A stretch of 64,000 nucleotides of DNA. It comes from Candidatus Nanopelagicales bacterium. GTDB lineage: Bacteria > Actinomycetota > Actinomycetes > S36-B12 > CAIYMF01. The stretch lies in contig JAFIHG010000018.1 of the NCBI GenBank assembly GCA_017848795.1, positions 1 to 64,000 on the forward strand. The letters are read 5' to 3'. The position numbers and the translations under genes are program-made. Within the stretch, counting starts at the first letter, position 1. Each line of letters begins with the position of its first letter. Of the stretch, positions 16,368 to 26,032 are shown one piece after another. Below the pieces are notes generated by a model. That model made no database searches. It saw only the letters and a list, made by a program, of their open reading frames with translations, and was not told where the DNA came from.

Positions 16368-16877
16368 TTACGTGAGGGACGGCGCTGCGGTCGAGCCGGT
16401 GTCGCTGAAGGCGACCATCGGCAGCTGCTCCATCATGCGCTCCCGTGCAGAATCAGAGCCGTCGTACGACTGCCCCATCAGCGCGAGCAGGCGGCGGGCG
16501 GCGCGTGGGTGACGTCGCTCGTACCGGCCGAAGCGCAGCCCGGCCTCCGCTGCGCTCGGGAAGCGCTGCTCCGGGACCCAGGTCCGCCGTCCGACCGTGA
16601 TGCTCGCCGCCGGATGCGCGCGCACGTTGCGGTACCAGTCCGCGCCAGGGCCCGTGCCGGAGACGACGAGGAACTCGCCCGACAGTCGGTCGTGCTCGGC
16701 CACCTCGAGGGTGGTGTAGCGCGGGACGCCGGAGACGCGGCCGACGTGCGTGAGAAGCAGCAGCCGCTCGCCGAACAGGAATCCGAGACCGTGTCGCAGC
16801 ACGAGGTCCGGCAGGTGCAGTACCCGCCGGAACAACCCGGACGGTCGCTGTCGGAAGTCCCACCGGCCGAGATCCAT
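16368..16877 (-). CDS. Deazaflavin (F420)-dependent nitroreductase family protein
   Basis: A 169-residue split-beta-barrel protein of the Ddn/DUF385 type. The segment LLLTHVGRVSGVPRYTTLEV (about residues 40-59), then FLVVSGTG, WYRNVRAHP and TVGRRTW are the conserved F420-binding and core strands of this family. Members use reduced F420 to reduce quinones or nitro compounds near the membrane. A GAAGGAG sequence precedes the ATG at 16877. It is divergent from the beta-phosphoglucomutase gene with a 79-base gap. Family assignment is firm; substrate unknown. It implies the host makes F420. Confidence 0.85.
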   Translation of the reverse strand: MDLGRWDFRQRPSGLFRRVLHLPDLVLRHGLGFLFGERLLLLTHVGRVSGVPRYTTLEVAEHDRLSGEFLVVSGTGPGADWYRNVRAHPAASITVGRRTWVPEQRFPSAAEAGLRFGRYERRHPRAARRLLALMGQSYDGSDSARERMMEQLPMVAFSDTGSTAAPSLT

Positions 16878-16956
16878 CGCGACTCCTTCGCACGGACGTT
16901 GTCCGCCCTGCATCGAAATGTAGCGGGGTACCGCCGAATGATGATGTGCTGGCACC

Positions 16957-17706
16957 GTGCCTGATCATTCGAAGCTCGGGCTGCCGCAGGGCATCCGAGC
17001 CTGCTTGTTCGACATGGACGGTGTGCTGACGGACACCGCCTCCGTGCACCGTGCCGCCTGGAAGCACATGTTCGACGACTTCCTGCGTGATCGGGACGGC
17101 ACCGGGTTCCGGCCCTTCACGCTGGCCGACTACAACAGGTACGTCGACGGCAAGCCGCGCGCCGACGGCACGCGGGACTTCCTGGCCTCGCGAGACATCC
17201 GCCTGCCCGAAGGAAGTCCCGACGACCCGCCGGGTGCCCCTACCGTGCAGGGACTGAGCCGGCGCAAGAACGACCTGGTGCAGGAACACCTGCGCACCGA
17301 CGGAGTCACGGTTTTCGATGGCTCGGTCCGCTACCTCGACGCGGTGCGAGCGGCCGGACTGCGGGTCGCTGTCGTCTCGGCGAGCGAGAACACGGCAGCA
17401 GTGCTCGAGCAGGCTGGGATCGCCGACCGCTTCGACGCCCGGATCGACGGATTCGTTGCCAAGGAACGCGGACTGGCCGGAAAACCGGCGCCCGACACGT
17501 ACCTTGCCGGGGCCGCGGCGGTGGGCGCGGAGCCCGCCGCGAGCGCCGTCTTCGAGGACGCCATCGCCGGGGTGCAGGCCGGTCGGGCCGGTCGCTTCGG
17601 CTACGTCGTCGGCGTCGACCGGGTCGATCACGCTGCTGCACTGCGGTCCGGGGGCGCCGACATCGTCGTCATGGATCTTGCCGAACTGCTGGAGGGAGAA
17701 CGGTGA
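16957..17706 (+). CDS. Beta-phosphoglucomutase-like HAD hydrolase
   Basis: A 249-residue HAD-superfamily protein of the PGM-like subfamily with C1 cap. Motif I is [10 protein letters not shown] (around residues 13-22; nucleophile Asp and general acid Asp), motif II VVSASEN, and motifs III/IV are represented by [10 protein letters not shown] and [12 protein letters not shown]. It should convert beta-glucose 1-phosphate, the product of inverting GH65 phosphorylases, to glucose 6-phosphate. Its stop overlaps the GH65 start (GTGA), so the pair is translationally coupled. GTG start. Confidence 0.9.
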   Translation: MPDHSKLGLPQGIRACLFDMDGVLTDTASVHRAAWKHMFDDFLRDRDGTGFRPFTLADYNRYVDGKPRADGTRDFLASRDIRLPEGSPDDPPGAPTVQGLSRRKNDLVQEHLRTDGVTVFDGSVRYLDAVRAAGLRVAVVSASENTAAVLEQAGIADRFDARIDGFVAKERGLAGKPAPDTYLAGAAAVGAEPAASAVFEDAIAGVQAGRAGRFGYVVGVDRVDHAAALRSGGADIVVMDLAELLEGER

Positions 17707-20198
17707 GCGCGAGCGTCGACGGGTTCGTGGAGCATGCGCCGGACGACGAGCCGGGCCAGCCGCTGCAACAACGCGCCGTCGGCCCGGGAACCGCTGAAGC
17801 CGAAGCGATCTTCGAGGTCGAGCCGTGGGCGGTACGCGTCAGCTCGCTGCACCTCGACGACCTCGCGCGCACCGAGTCGGTCTTCGCGCTCTCGAACGGG
17901 CACCTCGGCGTACGCGGGAACCTGGAGGAGGGGGAGCCCCACGGGCTTCCGGGCACCTACCTGAACTCGGTGTTCGAGCGGCGTCCACTGCCGTACGCCG
18001 AGGCGGGATACGGCTATCCGGAGTCAGGGCAGACGGTCATCAACGTCACGAACGGCAAGTTGATCCGCCTGCTCGTGGATGACGAGCCGTTCGACGTGCG
18101 GTACGGCACGCTTCTCGAGCACGAGCGGACCCTCGACCTCCGAGCCGGCGTGCTGCGCCGCGAGGTCCACTGGGCGACACCGAACGGCAAGGCGGTGCAC
18201 GTGCGCACCGAGCGGCTGGTGTCGCTCACTCACCGGTCGATCCTCGCGATCTCGTACGAGGTGGAGGCGACCGACGAGCCGGTCCGGATCGTGCTGCAGT
18301 CGGAACTGGTCGCCAACGAGGCACTGCCTCCGGCGAGCGCGGACCCGCGCACCGCCGCCGTCCTCGACTCGCCGCTCGAACCCATCGAGCACGACTGCCG
18401 CGGCACCGAACTGCACCTGCAGCACCGCACCCGCAGCAGCCGCATCGAGGTCGCCGTCGCGTGCGACCATCTGTTCGAAGGGCCCGACGACGCTCCGCTG
18501 GAGGTCGCCTCCGAGTGCCGTCCGGACTGGGGCCGCACGACGTTCGCGACCGAGCTGCAGCCCGGACAACGGCTGCGGCTGCTCAAGTTCGTCAGTTACG
18601 GCTGGTCGTCCATCCGCTCCACGCCGGCGTTGCGGGACCAGGTGGCCGCAGGGCTCACCGGGGCCAAGCTCACCGGGTGGGACGGACTGCGGGACGAGCA
18701 GCGTGCAGTGCTCGACGAGTTCTGGGCCGGCGCGGACGTGCAGATCGAGGGCGCACCGGCGCTGCAGCAAGCGGTGCGGTTCGGGCTGTTCCACGTGCTG
18801 CAGGCCTCGATCCGCGCAGAGCGTCGCCCGGTCGCAGCGAAGGGCCTGACCGGACCCGGGTACGACGGACACTGCTTCTGGGACACCGAGACCTTCGTGC
18901 TGCCCGTGCTGATCCACACCTGGCCGCACGCGGCGCGGGATGTGCTCTGCTGGCGCCTGGAGACGATCGGCAAGGCGAAGGAGCGTGCGGAGTCGCTCGG
19001 GCTGGGCGGTGCGACCTTTCCCTGGCGCACGATCAACGGCGAGGAGTGCTCGGCGTACTGGCCGGCGGGGGTGGCGGCGTTCCACATCAACGCCGATATC
19101 GCCGATGCCGTGGTGCGTTATCACGACGCCACGCACGATCTCGACTTCGCGGCGAGCACGGGGGTCGAGCTGCTGGTGGAGACAGCGCGGCTCTGGTGCT
19201 CGCTGGGACAGCACGGCCGCGACGGCCATTTCCGGATCGACGGGGTGACCGGACCGGACGAGTACAGCGCCGTGCAGGACAACAACGTCTACACCAACCT
19301 GATGGCGCAGCGGAACCTGCGCGCCGCGGTCGAGGCCGTCAAGCGCAACCGCGAGACCGCGGAGCGGCTCGGCGTGACGAAGGGCGAGGTCACGAACTGG
19401 ACCAAGGCCGCGGACACCATGTACGTGCCGTACGACGAGCAGCTCGGCGTACACTCGCAGAGCGACGGATTCACCGATCTGGCGTGCTGGGACTTCGAGG
19501 CGACGCCGAGCGATTCGTACCCGCTGCTGCTGCACTATCCGTACTTCCAGCTCTACCGCAAGCAGGTCGTCAAGCAAGCGGATCTGGTCCTCGCGATGCA
19601 GCTGCGCGGCGATGCGTTCACGGCCGAGCAGAAGGCGCGGAACTTCGCGTACTACGAGGGGCTCACGGTGCGTGACTCGTCGCTGTCGGCGTGCACGCAG
19701 GCCGTCATCGCGGCGGAGGTGGGTGCGCTGGACCTGGCGTACGCGTACGCCTGCGAGGCCGCGTTCATGGACCTGCACGACCTGGCGCGCAATACGCGCG
19801 ACGGGCTGCACATCGCCTCGCTCGCCGGTGCCTGGATGGCGCTCGTCGCGGGCTTCGGCGGGTTCCGCGACCACGACGGGGTCCTCGAGTTCGCGCCGCG
19901 CCTGCCGTCCGGGATCGACCGGCTCGCCTTCACCATCCGCCACCGTGGGCACCGGCTCTCGGTGGACACGGACGGCAGGAAGGTCACCTATCGGCTCGCC
20001 AACCACGGCGGTTCGGTCAGGCTGATCCATCACGGCGAGCGGCTCACGCTGCGCTCGGGCACCGACATCACGGTCGACGTGCCGGCGTACCCCGACCCGC
20101 CGGAGACCCGGCAGCCCGCCGGCCGTGCCCCGCGGGAGCCAAGCAGCTACCACCTCGACGCCAACGAACCGGCCGCGCGACTGGAGGAGCGGACATGA
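17703..20198 (+). CDS. GH65 family disaccharide phosphorylase (trehalose/maltose/kojibiose type)
   Basis: An 831-residue glycoside hydrolase family 65 protein: N-terminal beta-sandwich to about 290, helical linker, alpha/alpha barrel from about 340 to 720, and a small C-terminal sheet. The catalytic general acid is Glu520 in [15 protein letters not shown], and [21 protein letters not shown] is the conserved substrate loop. It phosphorolyses an alpha-linked glucose disaccharide with inversion, releasing beta-glucose 1-phosphate for the coupled HAD mutase. Trehalose or maltose is most likely; specificity cannot be fixed by eye. It overlaps genes on both sides. Confidence 0.92.
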   Translation: MSASVDGFVEHAPDDEPGQPLQQRAVGPGTAEAEAIFEVEPWAVRVSSLHLDDLARTESVFALSNGHLGVRGNLEEGEPHGLPGTYLNSVFERRPLPYAEAGYGYPESGQTVINVTNGKLIRLLVDDEPFDVRYGTLLEHERTLDLRAGVLRREVHWATPNGKAVHVRTERLVSLTHRSILAISYEVEATDEPVRIVLQSELVANEALPPASADPRTAAVLDSPLEPIEHDCRGTELHLQHRTRSSRIEVAVACDHLFEGPDDAPLEVASECRPDWGRTTFATELQPGQRLRLLKFVSYGWSSIRSTPALRDQVAAGLTGAKLTGWDGLRDEQRAVLDEFWAGADVQIEGAPALQQAVRFGLFHVLQASIRAERRPVAAKGLTGPGYDGHCFWDTETFVLPVLIHTWPHAARDVLCWRLETIGKAKERAESLGLGGATFPWRTINGEECSAYWPAGVAAFHINADIADAVVRYHDATHDLDFAASTGVELLVETARLWCSLGQHGRDGHFRIDGVTGPDEYSAVQDNNVYTNLMAQRNLRAAVEAVKRNRETAERLGVTKGEVTNWTKAADTMYVPYDEQLGVHSQSDGFTDLACWDFEATPSDSYPLLLHYPYFQLYRKQVVKQADLVLAMQLRGDAFTAEQKARNFAYYEGLTVRDSSLSACTQAVIAAEVGALDLAYAYACEAAFMDLHDLARNTRDGLHIASLAGAWMALVAGFGGFRDHDGVLEFAPRLPSGIDRLAFTIRHRGHRLSVDTDGRKVTYRLANHGGSVRLIHHGERLTLRSGTDITVDVPAYPDPPETRQPAGRAPREPSSYHLDANEPAARLEERT

Positions 20199-20719
20199 CC
20201 CTGCAACGACCTGTAGCACCCGACCCGTACGACTACCTGCCGAAGGCCGGGTCGTTCCGGGTGACGAGCGAGGACGTGCGTCATGGCGAGCCGATGGACC
20301 GTAGGTTCACCCAGGACGGCGAGAACACCTCACCGCAACTGGCCTGGGACGGCGCGCCGGACGGGACCGCGTCGTTCGTCCTCACCTGCTTCGACCCGGA
20401 CGCGCCGACCGGGTCCGGGTTCTGGCACTGGGTCGTGGTGGACCTTCCCGCCGACGTGACGGCGTTGGCCGGCGGCTCCGGCGCGGCAGACGACTCCCTT
20501 CCGGGCGGGTTCCACGTCGCCGGCGACGCCGGCTCGCCCGCTTACGTCGGACCGGCGCCCCCGGAGGGCGACCACGTGCACCGCTACATGTTCGTCGTGC
20601 ATGCGGTCGACGTCCCGAGCCTGGGTGTCGACGCGTCCGTGCGGCCAGCGGTGGTCGGGTTCAACCTGGCGTTCCACACGCTGGCGCGGGCTGTCATCAC
20701 CCCGACCTACCAGCGTTGA
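20195..20719 (+). CDS. YbhB/YbcL family Raf kinase inhibitor-like protein (PEBP)
   Basis: A 174-residue phosphatidylethanolamine-binding-protein fold. NTSPQLAWDGAPDGTASFVL and FDPDAPTGSGFWHWVVVDLP carry the conserved D-P-D-A-P and H of the ligand pocket; the usual GPxPPxGxHRY motif appears as GPAPPEGDHVHRY. Bacterial members have no settled role. It overlaps GH65 by ATGA, which suggests co-expression, although a link to disaccharide metabolism is not established. Its 3' end overlaps the convergent membrane-protein gene by 23 bases. Confidence 0.88.
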   Translation: MTLQRPVAPDPYDYLPKAGSFRVTSEDVRHGEPMDRRFTQDGENTSPQLAWDGAPDGTASFVLTCFDPDAPTGSGFWHWVVVDLPADVTALAGGSGAADDSLPGGFHVAGDAGSPAYVGPAPPEGDHVHRYMFVVHAVDVPSLGVDASVRPAVVGFNLAFHTLARAVITPTYQR

Positions 20720-21608
20720 GGGAACGGGGCACCCCGCTGCCCGGCTCGATCACCCGCAGCAGGACCACGGTCGCCGCGAGCGTGACGACGCCGAGCACCG
20801 CGAACAGCGGCGTCATCTCGGCTGCGACGACCGGCGAGCTGGGGTCGGCGTGCGACCCGGCCCACTGGTCGACCGCGATGCTCGCGGACTCCAGCACCCA
20901 GTAGACGAGCGTGGCACCGGCGATCAACGGTCCGAGACGGCTGCGCCGCCACAGCCAGAGCGCGGCTGCGGTGGCGACCGGGAGCCACACCGCCAGGTCC
21001 TGGACCCAGACGGCGTTCGTCATGACGCCGGTGCCCGCCAGCACCGACGCCGGGTCGGCAGCCGTGATCGACGGGAGGATCTGGCGCAGCCAGGCGAGCC
21101 CGTTGAAGGCGACGACGACGAGCATGAACACCGCCAAGGCGCGGGGCGCGTGGCGCACGTTGCTCCGGAGCCGTACCGCGTCCGGCCGGGTGGCGCGGAG
21201 CAGCGCGACCAATGCCCAGAGGGCCGTGCCGAGCGCTGCCACGTACAGCAGGAAGTACCGGTTGTACGGGGTGAGGAACAACAGCAGGACCGCGTTGTAG
21301 ATCGCGTACCCCAGCCCGCCGGCCGCCGCGATCAGGCCCCGGCTCGACCCGCGCCACGCGAGCACCGCACCGGCGGCGATCGTGGGGACGGCGGCGAAGA
21401 GCAGGACGTACGCGGTGCCGCGCGCCGACCCTTGCATCGCGGGCGGGCCGCTGAGCGCACCTCCGCACGCCGTCGACGCCGCCGCGCCGGCGGCTGCCGC
21501 GATGGCGAGGGCGAGCAACGCGAGCAGCCCGCTACTGGCGCGCAGGGCCGGTCGGACGGGCAGACGCTGCACGGTCACGGGGCCGGGGTGCCGGACTGTC
21601 GTGTTCAT
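20697..21608 (-). CDS. Multi-pass membrane protein of unknown function
   Basis: A 303-residue integral membrane protein with about eight hydrophobic helices and no soluble domain. Segments such as GYAIYNAVLLLFLTPYNRYF and WVQDLAVWLPV are hydrophobic with conserved-looking aromatic residues, but I recognise no transporter signature. The ATG at 21608 was chosen; an upstream in-frame start would add a polar, non-conserved 12 residues. It is convergent with the PEBP gene (3' overlap) and divergent from tRNA-Arg. Confidence 0.7.
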   Translation of the reverse strand: MNTTVRHPGPVTVQRLPVRPALRASSGLLALLALAIAAAAGAAASTACGGALSGPPAMQGSARGTAYVLLFAAVPTIAAGAVLAWRGSSRGLIAAAGGLGYAIYNAVLLLFLTPYNRYFLLYVAALGTALWALVALLRATRPDAVRLRSNVRHAPRALAVFMLVVVAFNGLAWLRQILPSITAADPASVLAGTGVMTNAVWVQDLAVWLPVATAAALWLWRRSRLGPLIAGATLVYWVLESASIAVDQWAGSHADPSSPVVAAEMTPLFAVLGVVTLAATVVLLRVIEPGSGVPRSLNAGRSG

Positions 21609-21759
21609 GACGTCACCAGCTTCGGTGCGGCGGTACGGACGCATCCGCCATGCCTCCAGCCCACACCGACGGGCGCTTTCGGAACAGGGGCGATGGTCCC
21701 GCCGGATTTCGGTACCCGGCGCGCCCTCCGGTATGCTCGCGGGCGGCCTTCCGGGCCAC

Positions 21760-21832
21760 GCGCCCGTAGCTCAACGGATAGAGCATCTGACTACGGATCA
21801 GAAGGTTAGGGGTTCGAATCCCTTCGGGCGCG
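21760..21832 (+). tRNA. tRNA-Arg(ACG)
   Basis: A 73-base tRNA: acceptor GCGCCCG/CGGGCGC, anticodon stem TCTGA/TCAGA with loop CTACGGA giving anticodon ACG (to be read as inosine after TadA deamination; tadA is at 60597). T loop GTTCGAATCC. A TATGCT -10 hexamer is at 21732-21737. CCA is not encoded. It is followed immediately by an integrase remnant and lower-GC DNA, so it looks like a used integration site. Confidence 0.97.
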
Positions 21833-21893
21833 CTCCATCATCGCAGGTCACAGGCCTGACGGCCGGTCCTGCTCGTCTTGGCCAAGATCGTGA

Positions 21894-22265
21894 GAACCTT
21901 GTGAGAACCATCGTTCTCACGAGGGGGTTGACGGGTACCGGAGGTCTGAGGAGGCCCAACCCGGTGCGAGCTGGTACTTCAAGCTCACCGTTGGGCGTGA
22001 CCCCTTGACCGGCCAACGCTCGCAGCTCACCCGCCGGGGCTTCGCCGCAGCGGCCGAAGCGGCTCGCGCCCGGCGTGAGCCTGTTACCAAGGCCGATGCT
22101 GGACTGGCCGGACGTCGCTCGAGCCCGCTCACCACGAGCGTGCTGCTCGGACTCAAGGTCGATCTGACCCGCCGTCGGGTCCACATCGTGCAGTTGGCCG
22201 ACAGCCTCGGACCCAACTCGATCGAACGCACGTGTGCCCGCCGCTATGCAAGGCAGCGATCTTGA
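21894..22265 (+). pseudogene. Fragment of a tyrosine integrase (arm-binding N-terminal region)
   Basis: The frame is open from 21894 to a stop at 22265 but has no start codon before the recognisable part. From about 21966 it reads SWYFKLTVGRDPLTGQRSQL followed by TRRGF and an Ala/Glu-rich helix, matching the arm-type DNA-binding domain of phage integrases (DPxTGKRxQxxRRGF then a helix). The core-binding and catalytic domains with R-H-R-Y are absent. Inverted copies of GTGAGAAC/GTTCTCAC lie just upstream (21890-21918). Location 60 bases past tRNA-Arg supports a decayed integrative element. Confidence 0.65.
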
Positions 22266-22370
22266 CCGCTCGTCCTCGGGACAAGTGCCGCTGCGAAATC
22301 TCCGCCCTATGTCTTGTGCAGCGGAACCGTCGTCGTATCTATCCGGAGGATCGCCGTCACTGGGCTCGAC

Positions 22371-23954
22371 TCAAGGGATATCCCAGGGCAGCGCCGAGTC
22401 GAAAGTAGTTCCGTTCCCCAGTTGCCCGGACCTGCCCTGTCCCCAACAGGCGGCTATTCCATCCATGCGGATGCCGCAACTGTGGTAGCCGTACCTGGAG
22501 GGGGCGACGCTAGTCCATTCGCCCGGGAACTGCCGAGGACTTGAGAAGTCTGTAGTGGTGCCATCGCCGCGCTGCCCGTCGCTGTTGTAGCCCCAGCACC
22601 ATCCTGTGTGATCTGGCTGGATTCCGCATGCATAGTTGTTACCCGTACGGATCATGATCCATTCACCTGGTACTTGGACGGCGGTCGAGGACGAAGTGTT
22701 TGTTGCGTTGCCGAGTTGACCGAACCGGTTGTCGCCCCAGCACCATGCGGTGCGGTCCTCCTTGAGCCCGCATGTGTTGTTCGCTCCAGCGCTGATGGCG
22801 GTCCATTGTCCGACGACTTGAAGCGGGATCATTGATGAGACTGTGTTCCCGTTGCCGAGCTGCCCAGAGCCGTTGTCTCCCCAGCACCAAGCCGTGTGAT
22901 CTAGTCTGACGCCGCAGGTGTGATACTCGCTCGCGGCAAGCGCCGCCCAACCTCCAGCGCCGGCAACCTTGACCGGGATCGTTGAACTGAGCGACGTTCC
23001 ATCGCCGAGCTTCCCCTTGTTGTTCGAACCCCAGCACCAAGCGGAATGATCAGTCTTGATTCCACACGTGTGACTCGGGCTTGCGTCGATCGCGATCCAT
23101 GACCCTGGCGCGGAGACTCGCACCGGTTGTGCCGAACGCGTAAATGTCCCGTTGCCGAGTTGTCCATGAAAGTTGTCGCCCCAGCACCAGGCTGTTGCGT
23201 CAGCCATGAGGCCGCACGTGTGGGTGTTTCCAACGCTGACTGCCTCCCACGAGCCCGGAACAACCACAGGAGTCGTGGAGTTCGTCTCAGTTCCGCCGGC
23301 CGTGTTTCCATCGGTGAGGTAGCCCCAGCACCATGCGGAACCGTCCGTCTTGACTCCGCAGGACGACGCGGCGTTCGCGTTGATCGAGTTCCACACGATC
23401 GGCGTAGGTGTGGGTGTCGGTGTGGGTGTCGGAGTCGGTGTGGGTGTGGGTGTGGGTGTCGGTGTGGGTGTCGGAGTCGGTTTGGGTGTCGGAGTCGGTG
23501 TGGCTACTCGGTAGTGGAACTTCGTTCTGTTGCTGACCCCAGCTTGGTTGCGCACCGTGACGTGTACGGTTCCTCTACCGGACGGAACCTGGACTGCGAT
23601 CTCCTTCCTTCCCAGAGCGGCGACTTTCCGAGTCTTTTTGTCACCGAACTTCACCCATTTGATGCCATGCAGCCGCTTTCCTCGAATGGAGATCAGGTAT
23701 CCCCCAGCGGGACTCCCTGAACTTGGTGAGATGCGTGCAACGTACGGCCGTAAGGGTGCGAGGCGGTGGTGGTGGCGACCCGACAGTGCGATTGCGGTCT
23801 CGCTTGCCGCGGGCACGGTCGTGAGCAGCGTTCCCTGGACAGCTGAGGCCTGCTCCGGTGCGGCTGGAACTTGCACGAGGCCAGCTGCGACGAGGCCAAG
23901 GGTGAGCGCTGAGAAGGTAATGCCGCGGTGGATCGTCACCAGCAACTCAACACA
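22371..23954 (-). CDS. Secreted RCC1-repeat (seven-bladed propeller) protein with IPT/TIG domain
   Basis: About 527 residues. A signal peptide (ending near AAPEQASA) is followed by an IPT/TIG-like domain (RISPSSGSPAGGYLISIRGK, roughly residues 75-155), a Pro-Thr stalk of about 20 PT pairs and seven RCC1-type repeats with the core WCWGxNxxGQLGNG. The repeats, each with a Cys pair (CGxKxDxxAWCWG), should close into a beta-propeller stabilised by disulfides. It is probably an exported surface-exposed binding protein. DNA here is lower in GC (about 60-65 % by eye) than the flanks, fitting acquisition at tRNA-Arg. The start is uncertain between GTG at 23954 and 23942. Confidence 0.85.
   Translation of the reverse strand, partial: CVELLVTIHRGITFSALTLGLVAAGLVQVPAAPEQASAVQGTLLTTVPAASETAIALSGRHHHRLAPLRPYVARISPSSGSPAGGYLISIRGKRLHGIKWVKFGDKKTRKVAALGRKEIAVQVPSGRGTVHVTVRNQAGVSNRTKFHYRVATPTPTPKPTPTPTPTPTPTPTPTPTPTPTPTPTPIVWNSINANAASSCGVKTDGSAWCWGYLTDGNTAGGTETNSTTPVVVPGSWEAVSVGNTHTCGLMADATAWCWGDNFHGQLGNGTFTRSAQPVRVSAPGSWIAIDASPSHTCGIKTDHSAWCWGSNNKGKLGDGTSLSSTIPVKVAGAGGWAALAASEYHTCGVRLDHTAWCWGDNGSGQLGNGNTVSSMIPLQVVGQWTAISAGANNTCGLKEDRTAWCWGDNRFGQLGNATNTSSSTAVQVPGEWIMIRTGNNYACGIQPDHTGWCWGYNSDGQRGDGTTTDFSSPRQFPGEWTSVAPSRYGYHSCGIRMDGIAACWGQGRSGQLGNGTTFDSALPWDIP
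23403..23510 (-). repeat. Pro-Thr-coding minisatellite inside the RCC1 protein gene
   Basis: Tandem GGTGTGGGTGTC / GGTGTGGGTGTGGGTGTC units (plus-strand view) encode the alternating Pro-Thr stalk between the IPT domain and the propeller. The six-base period keeps frame whenever units are lost or gained, so stalk length can vary without breaking the protein. Confidence 0.9.
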
Positions 23955-24415
23955 CTCCCCGTCGGGATCTGCTCGGTAGAACCGCGGCGTGCAGCTTGAA
24001 CTGCATCGATACCCGCCTGATCGACGCAAACCGGTTGAGTCTTTAGGCGTCTGCTTCTCGCCTGCTCACAGCGAGCTTGGACGGCCACGCCGTCCCGTTC
24101 GTCGAAGTGGATGCTGACCTGGGACCGCTTGTGGGCGCGCAGCTGTCTCCCCCGCTGATGCGTCTAATGCGGAGGTGAAGCCGGACCTGGTCTGCCCGCC
24201 CTATCGCGAGCGCAAGGTCCTTGTCGTCGCCAATCCACGTGTGTCACGACCAACGGCGATCGGAGCAGGTACGGGGCGTTGCCCGCTCGCACCCGAGCGG
24301 CTCACGTGAGCCGCGTCCCGAGTAGCGGACGAGGACCCCGCCGAGCGAGGAGCACCGGGGGCTCGCGACGGTGATCGAGGCGGGTGGTCTAAGTCGAAAC
24401 GGGCGGCCGCAACCA
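23955..24415. other. Non-coding or decayed island DNA
   Basis: Between the RCC1 gene and the dispersed repeat I see only short frames (for example VCPPYRERKVLVVANP near 24188-24235) with no recognisable family, start or ribosome-binding site. Codon use is mixed and GC is slightly lower than the surroundings. It is best read as remnants of the element inserted at tRNA-Arg. Confidence 0.5.
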
Positions 24416-24723
24416 CACGTCGGTCGAGCGCAGTCGAGTCACGTTGGGCCTGGTGACGCGCGCCCGTCGGCGCGTGAAAGACCGGGCGAGTACTCGGTGG
24501 TCGAGCGTAGTCGAGACCACGTCGGCGATCATGGTCTCGACTACGCTCGACCGACGGTTGGTTGCGTCAGCTCTTTCGGAGCAGCACCTCGGGCCCTTCG
24601 GGCCGCCCTGGACGGTGGAAAATCCGACTGCGGTCGTGGCCACCCAGCGTACTGCCAGGCCATTTTCGACTCAGACCTTGGTGACCGTGGTCTCGACTAC
24701 GCTCGACCACCGAGGGGTCACCC
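24416..24723 (-). repeat. Dispersed intergenic repeat, copy 2 (with internal extra segment)
   Basis: Read on the minus strand, this begins GGGTGACCCCTCGGTGGTCG and ends CTCGACCGACGTG, matching 2117-2310 in order, including GAGTACTCGCCCGGTCTTTC. Roughly 100 extra bases lie between the first unit and the ACGCAACCA block. Three GGTCTCGACTACGCTCGACC-type palindromic units are present. It marks the right side of the low-GC island. Confidence 0.85.
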
Positions 24724-24786
24724 GGTTCTACAACGGTTGCTTGACCGCCGGGGCTGCATTCTGGGCTGAGCAGCGGCGGCTGGTCG

Positions 24787-25299
24787 TCAGTTGTCGCCGA
24801 GGATGAACTCCAGGATCCGAGCGTGCTTCTTCGTGTCGAGGATCATGAGATCGATGAGCAGCGCCCAGATCGTGGTGTCCTGCGCGTCCCTGAATGCCTC
24901 GCGCAGGGCACGGAGTGCCTGGACGTCGCGATGCTCGAAGGCGAGCAGGTCACGCGTGGCGTCCCGGAGCTCGGGATCGTCGTGCACGGCGCCGAGCGGG
25001 GGAGTCCGGTGGGTGCCGATCGGTGCCGCGTGATCGCCCCACGCGATGGCGTTGGCGATCTCACCGAGAACGCGGTGGTGGCGGCGTTCGTCGTCCATGA
25101 CGAGCTGGATCAGGTACCGGATCGCGGGCGAGTCCACGGAGTCCTCGAGTCGCTCGTACGCCGCGAGGAGCTCGCCCTCGCCGGCCCCGTGCTCGGCGAG
25201 CAGTTCGATGAGGGCTCGTTCGCGGTCGGTCGTGCCGGTCGTCGCGATCCCACGCTTGGCTTGCACGAACGGGTCGGTCTCCGGAAGCAGGTCGGTCAT
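24787..25299 (-). CDS. Ferritin-like four-helix protein
   Basis: A 170-residue protein that looks all-helical. Helices carry spaced acidic and His residues: ERALIELLAEHGAGEGELL, MDDERRHHRVLGEI (ExxHH) and FEHRDVQALRALREAF, then LDTKKHARILEFIL with a C-terminal KKH. This Glu/His pattern fits a ferritin-like or rubrerythrin-like diiron bundle, but I cannot show all metal ligands. It could store or sense iron or bind redox stress. It sits 64 bases downstream of the response-regulator gene on the same strand. The ATG at 25299 follows no strong Shine-Dalgarno. Confidence 0.65.
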   Translation of the reverse strand: MTDLLPETDPFVQAKRGIATTGTTDRERALIELLAEHGAGEGELLAAYERLEDSVDSPAIRYLIQLVMDDERRHHRVLGEIANAIAWGDHAAPIGTHRTPPLGAVHDDPELRDATRDLLAFEHRDVQALRALREAFRDAQDTTIWALLIDLMILDTKKHARILEFILGDN

Positions 25300-25363
25300 G
25301 CAGTGACCCTCGCAACGACTCCGTCGGCTCCGGTAGGGCCCAAGGTCCCCGATCAGACCGGGG

Positions 25364-26032
25364 TCACGAAAGGTCTGACGCGCGCTCGCCGAGTCGCTCG
25401 TCGAGGTAGGAGAGGACCGCGCGCACGCGGCGATGAGTGCTGCCGTCGTCGCTGAGGCCAAGACGCGTGAAGACCGAGCGCATGTGCGCCTCAACGGTGC
25501 GTTCGGAGACGTGCAGCGACTGCGCGATCGCCGCGTTCGAGCGGCCCTCGGCGACGAGGCCGAGCACCTCGCGTTCCCGCTCGGTCAGCAAGGCGATCGC
25601 CGAGGGTGCGGACCGCGAGCGCACCAGCGCGCGGATGATCTGAGGGTCGAGCGCCGAACCACCGTCCGCGACGCGGCGGGCAGAAGCGTCGAAGTCGGCC
25701 AGGTCGAGCACGCGGTCCTTGAGCAGGTACCCGAAACCGGGAGTGCCGATGAGGTCGAGGCAGTGCCGCAGTTCGATGTGCTGGGACAGCAACAGGACGC
25801 CGACGCTCGGCACCTGCGCCCGCACGCGAGCAGCGACCCGGGCACCGTCGGACTCCATGTCGGGCGGCATTCTGATGTCGAGAACCGCGAGATCTGGTAA
25901 CTGCTGGACGATCGCCTCGTACGCTGCGTTCGCGTCCCCTACGGCGGCCACGACCTCGTGCCCGTGCTCGGCCAGGACCCGGACCAGCCCCTCTCGGAAG
26001 AGCACCGAATCGTCCGCGACCACGACCCGCAT
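25364..26032 (-). CDS. NarL/LuxR-family response regulator
   Basis: A 222-residue response regulator. The receiver domain (1-125) shows the acidic pair ADDS near residues 5-8, the phospho-acceptor Asp in AVLDIRMPP (about 54) and a Lys in YLLKDRV (about 105). The LuxR helix-turn-helix is at 150-215 (LTEREREVLGLVAEGRSNAA, RTVEAHMRSVFTRL). Its ATG overlaps the stop of the kinase gene by one base (TGATG), so kinase and regulator are co-translated. Target genes are unknown; the ferritin-like gene downstream is the nearest candidate. Confidence 0.93.
   Translation of the reverse strand: MRVVVADDSVLFREGLVRVLAEHGHEVVAAVGDANAAYEAIVQQLPDLAVLDIRMPPDMESDGARVAARVRAQVPSVGVLLLSQHIELRHCLDLIGTPGFGYLLKDRVLDLADFDASARRVADGGSALDPQIIRALVRSRSAPSAIALLTEREREVLGLVAEGRSNAAIAQSLHVSERTVEAHMRSVFTRLGLSDDGSTHRRVRAVLSYLDERLGERASDLS

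Noticed and set aside
23403-23510. CRISPR-like tandem repeat
   Set aside because: Units are six to twelve bases with no spacers and encode an in-frame Pro-Thr stalk, so this is a coding minisatellite.
21760-25364. An intact prophage or integrative element at tRNA-Arg
   Set aside because: Only an integrase N-terminal fragment is present. No structural phage genes, excisionase, replication gene or second att site is visible.
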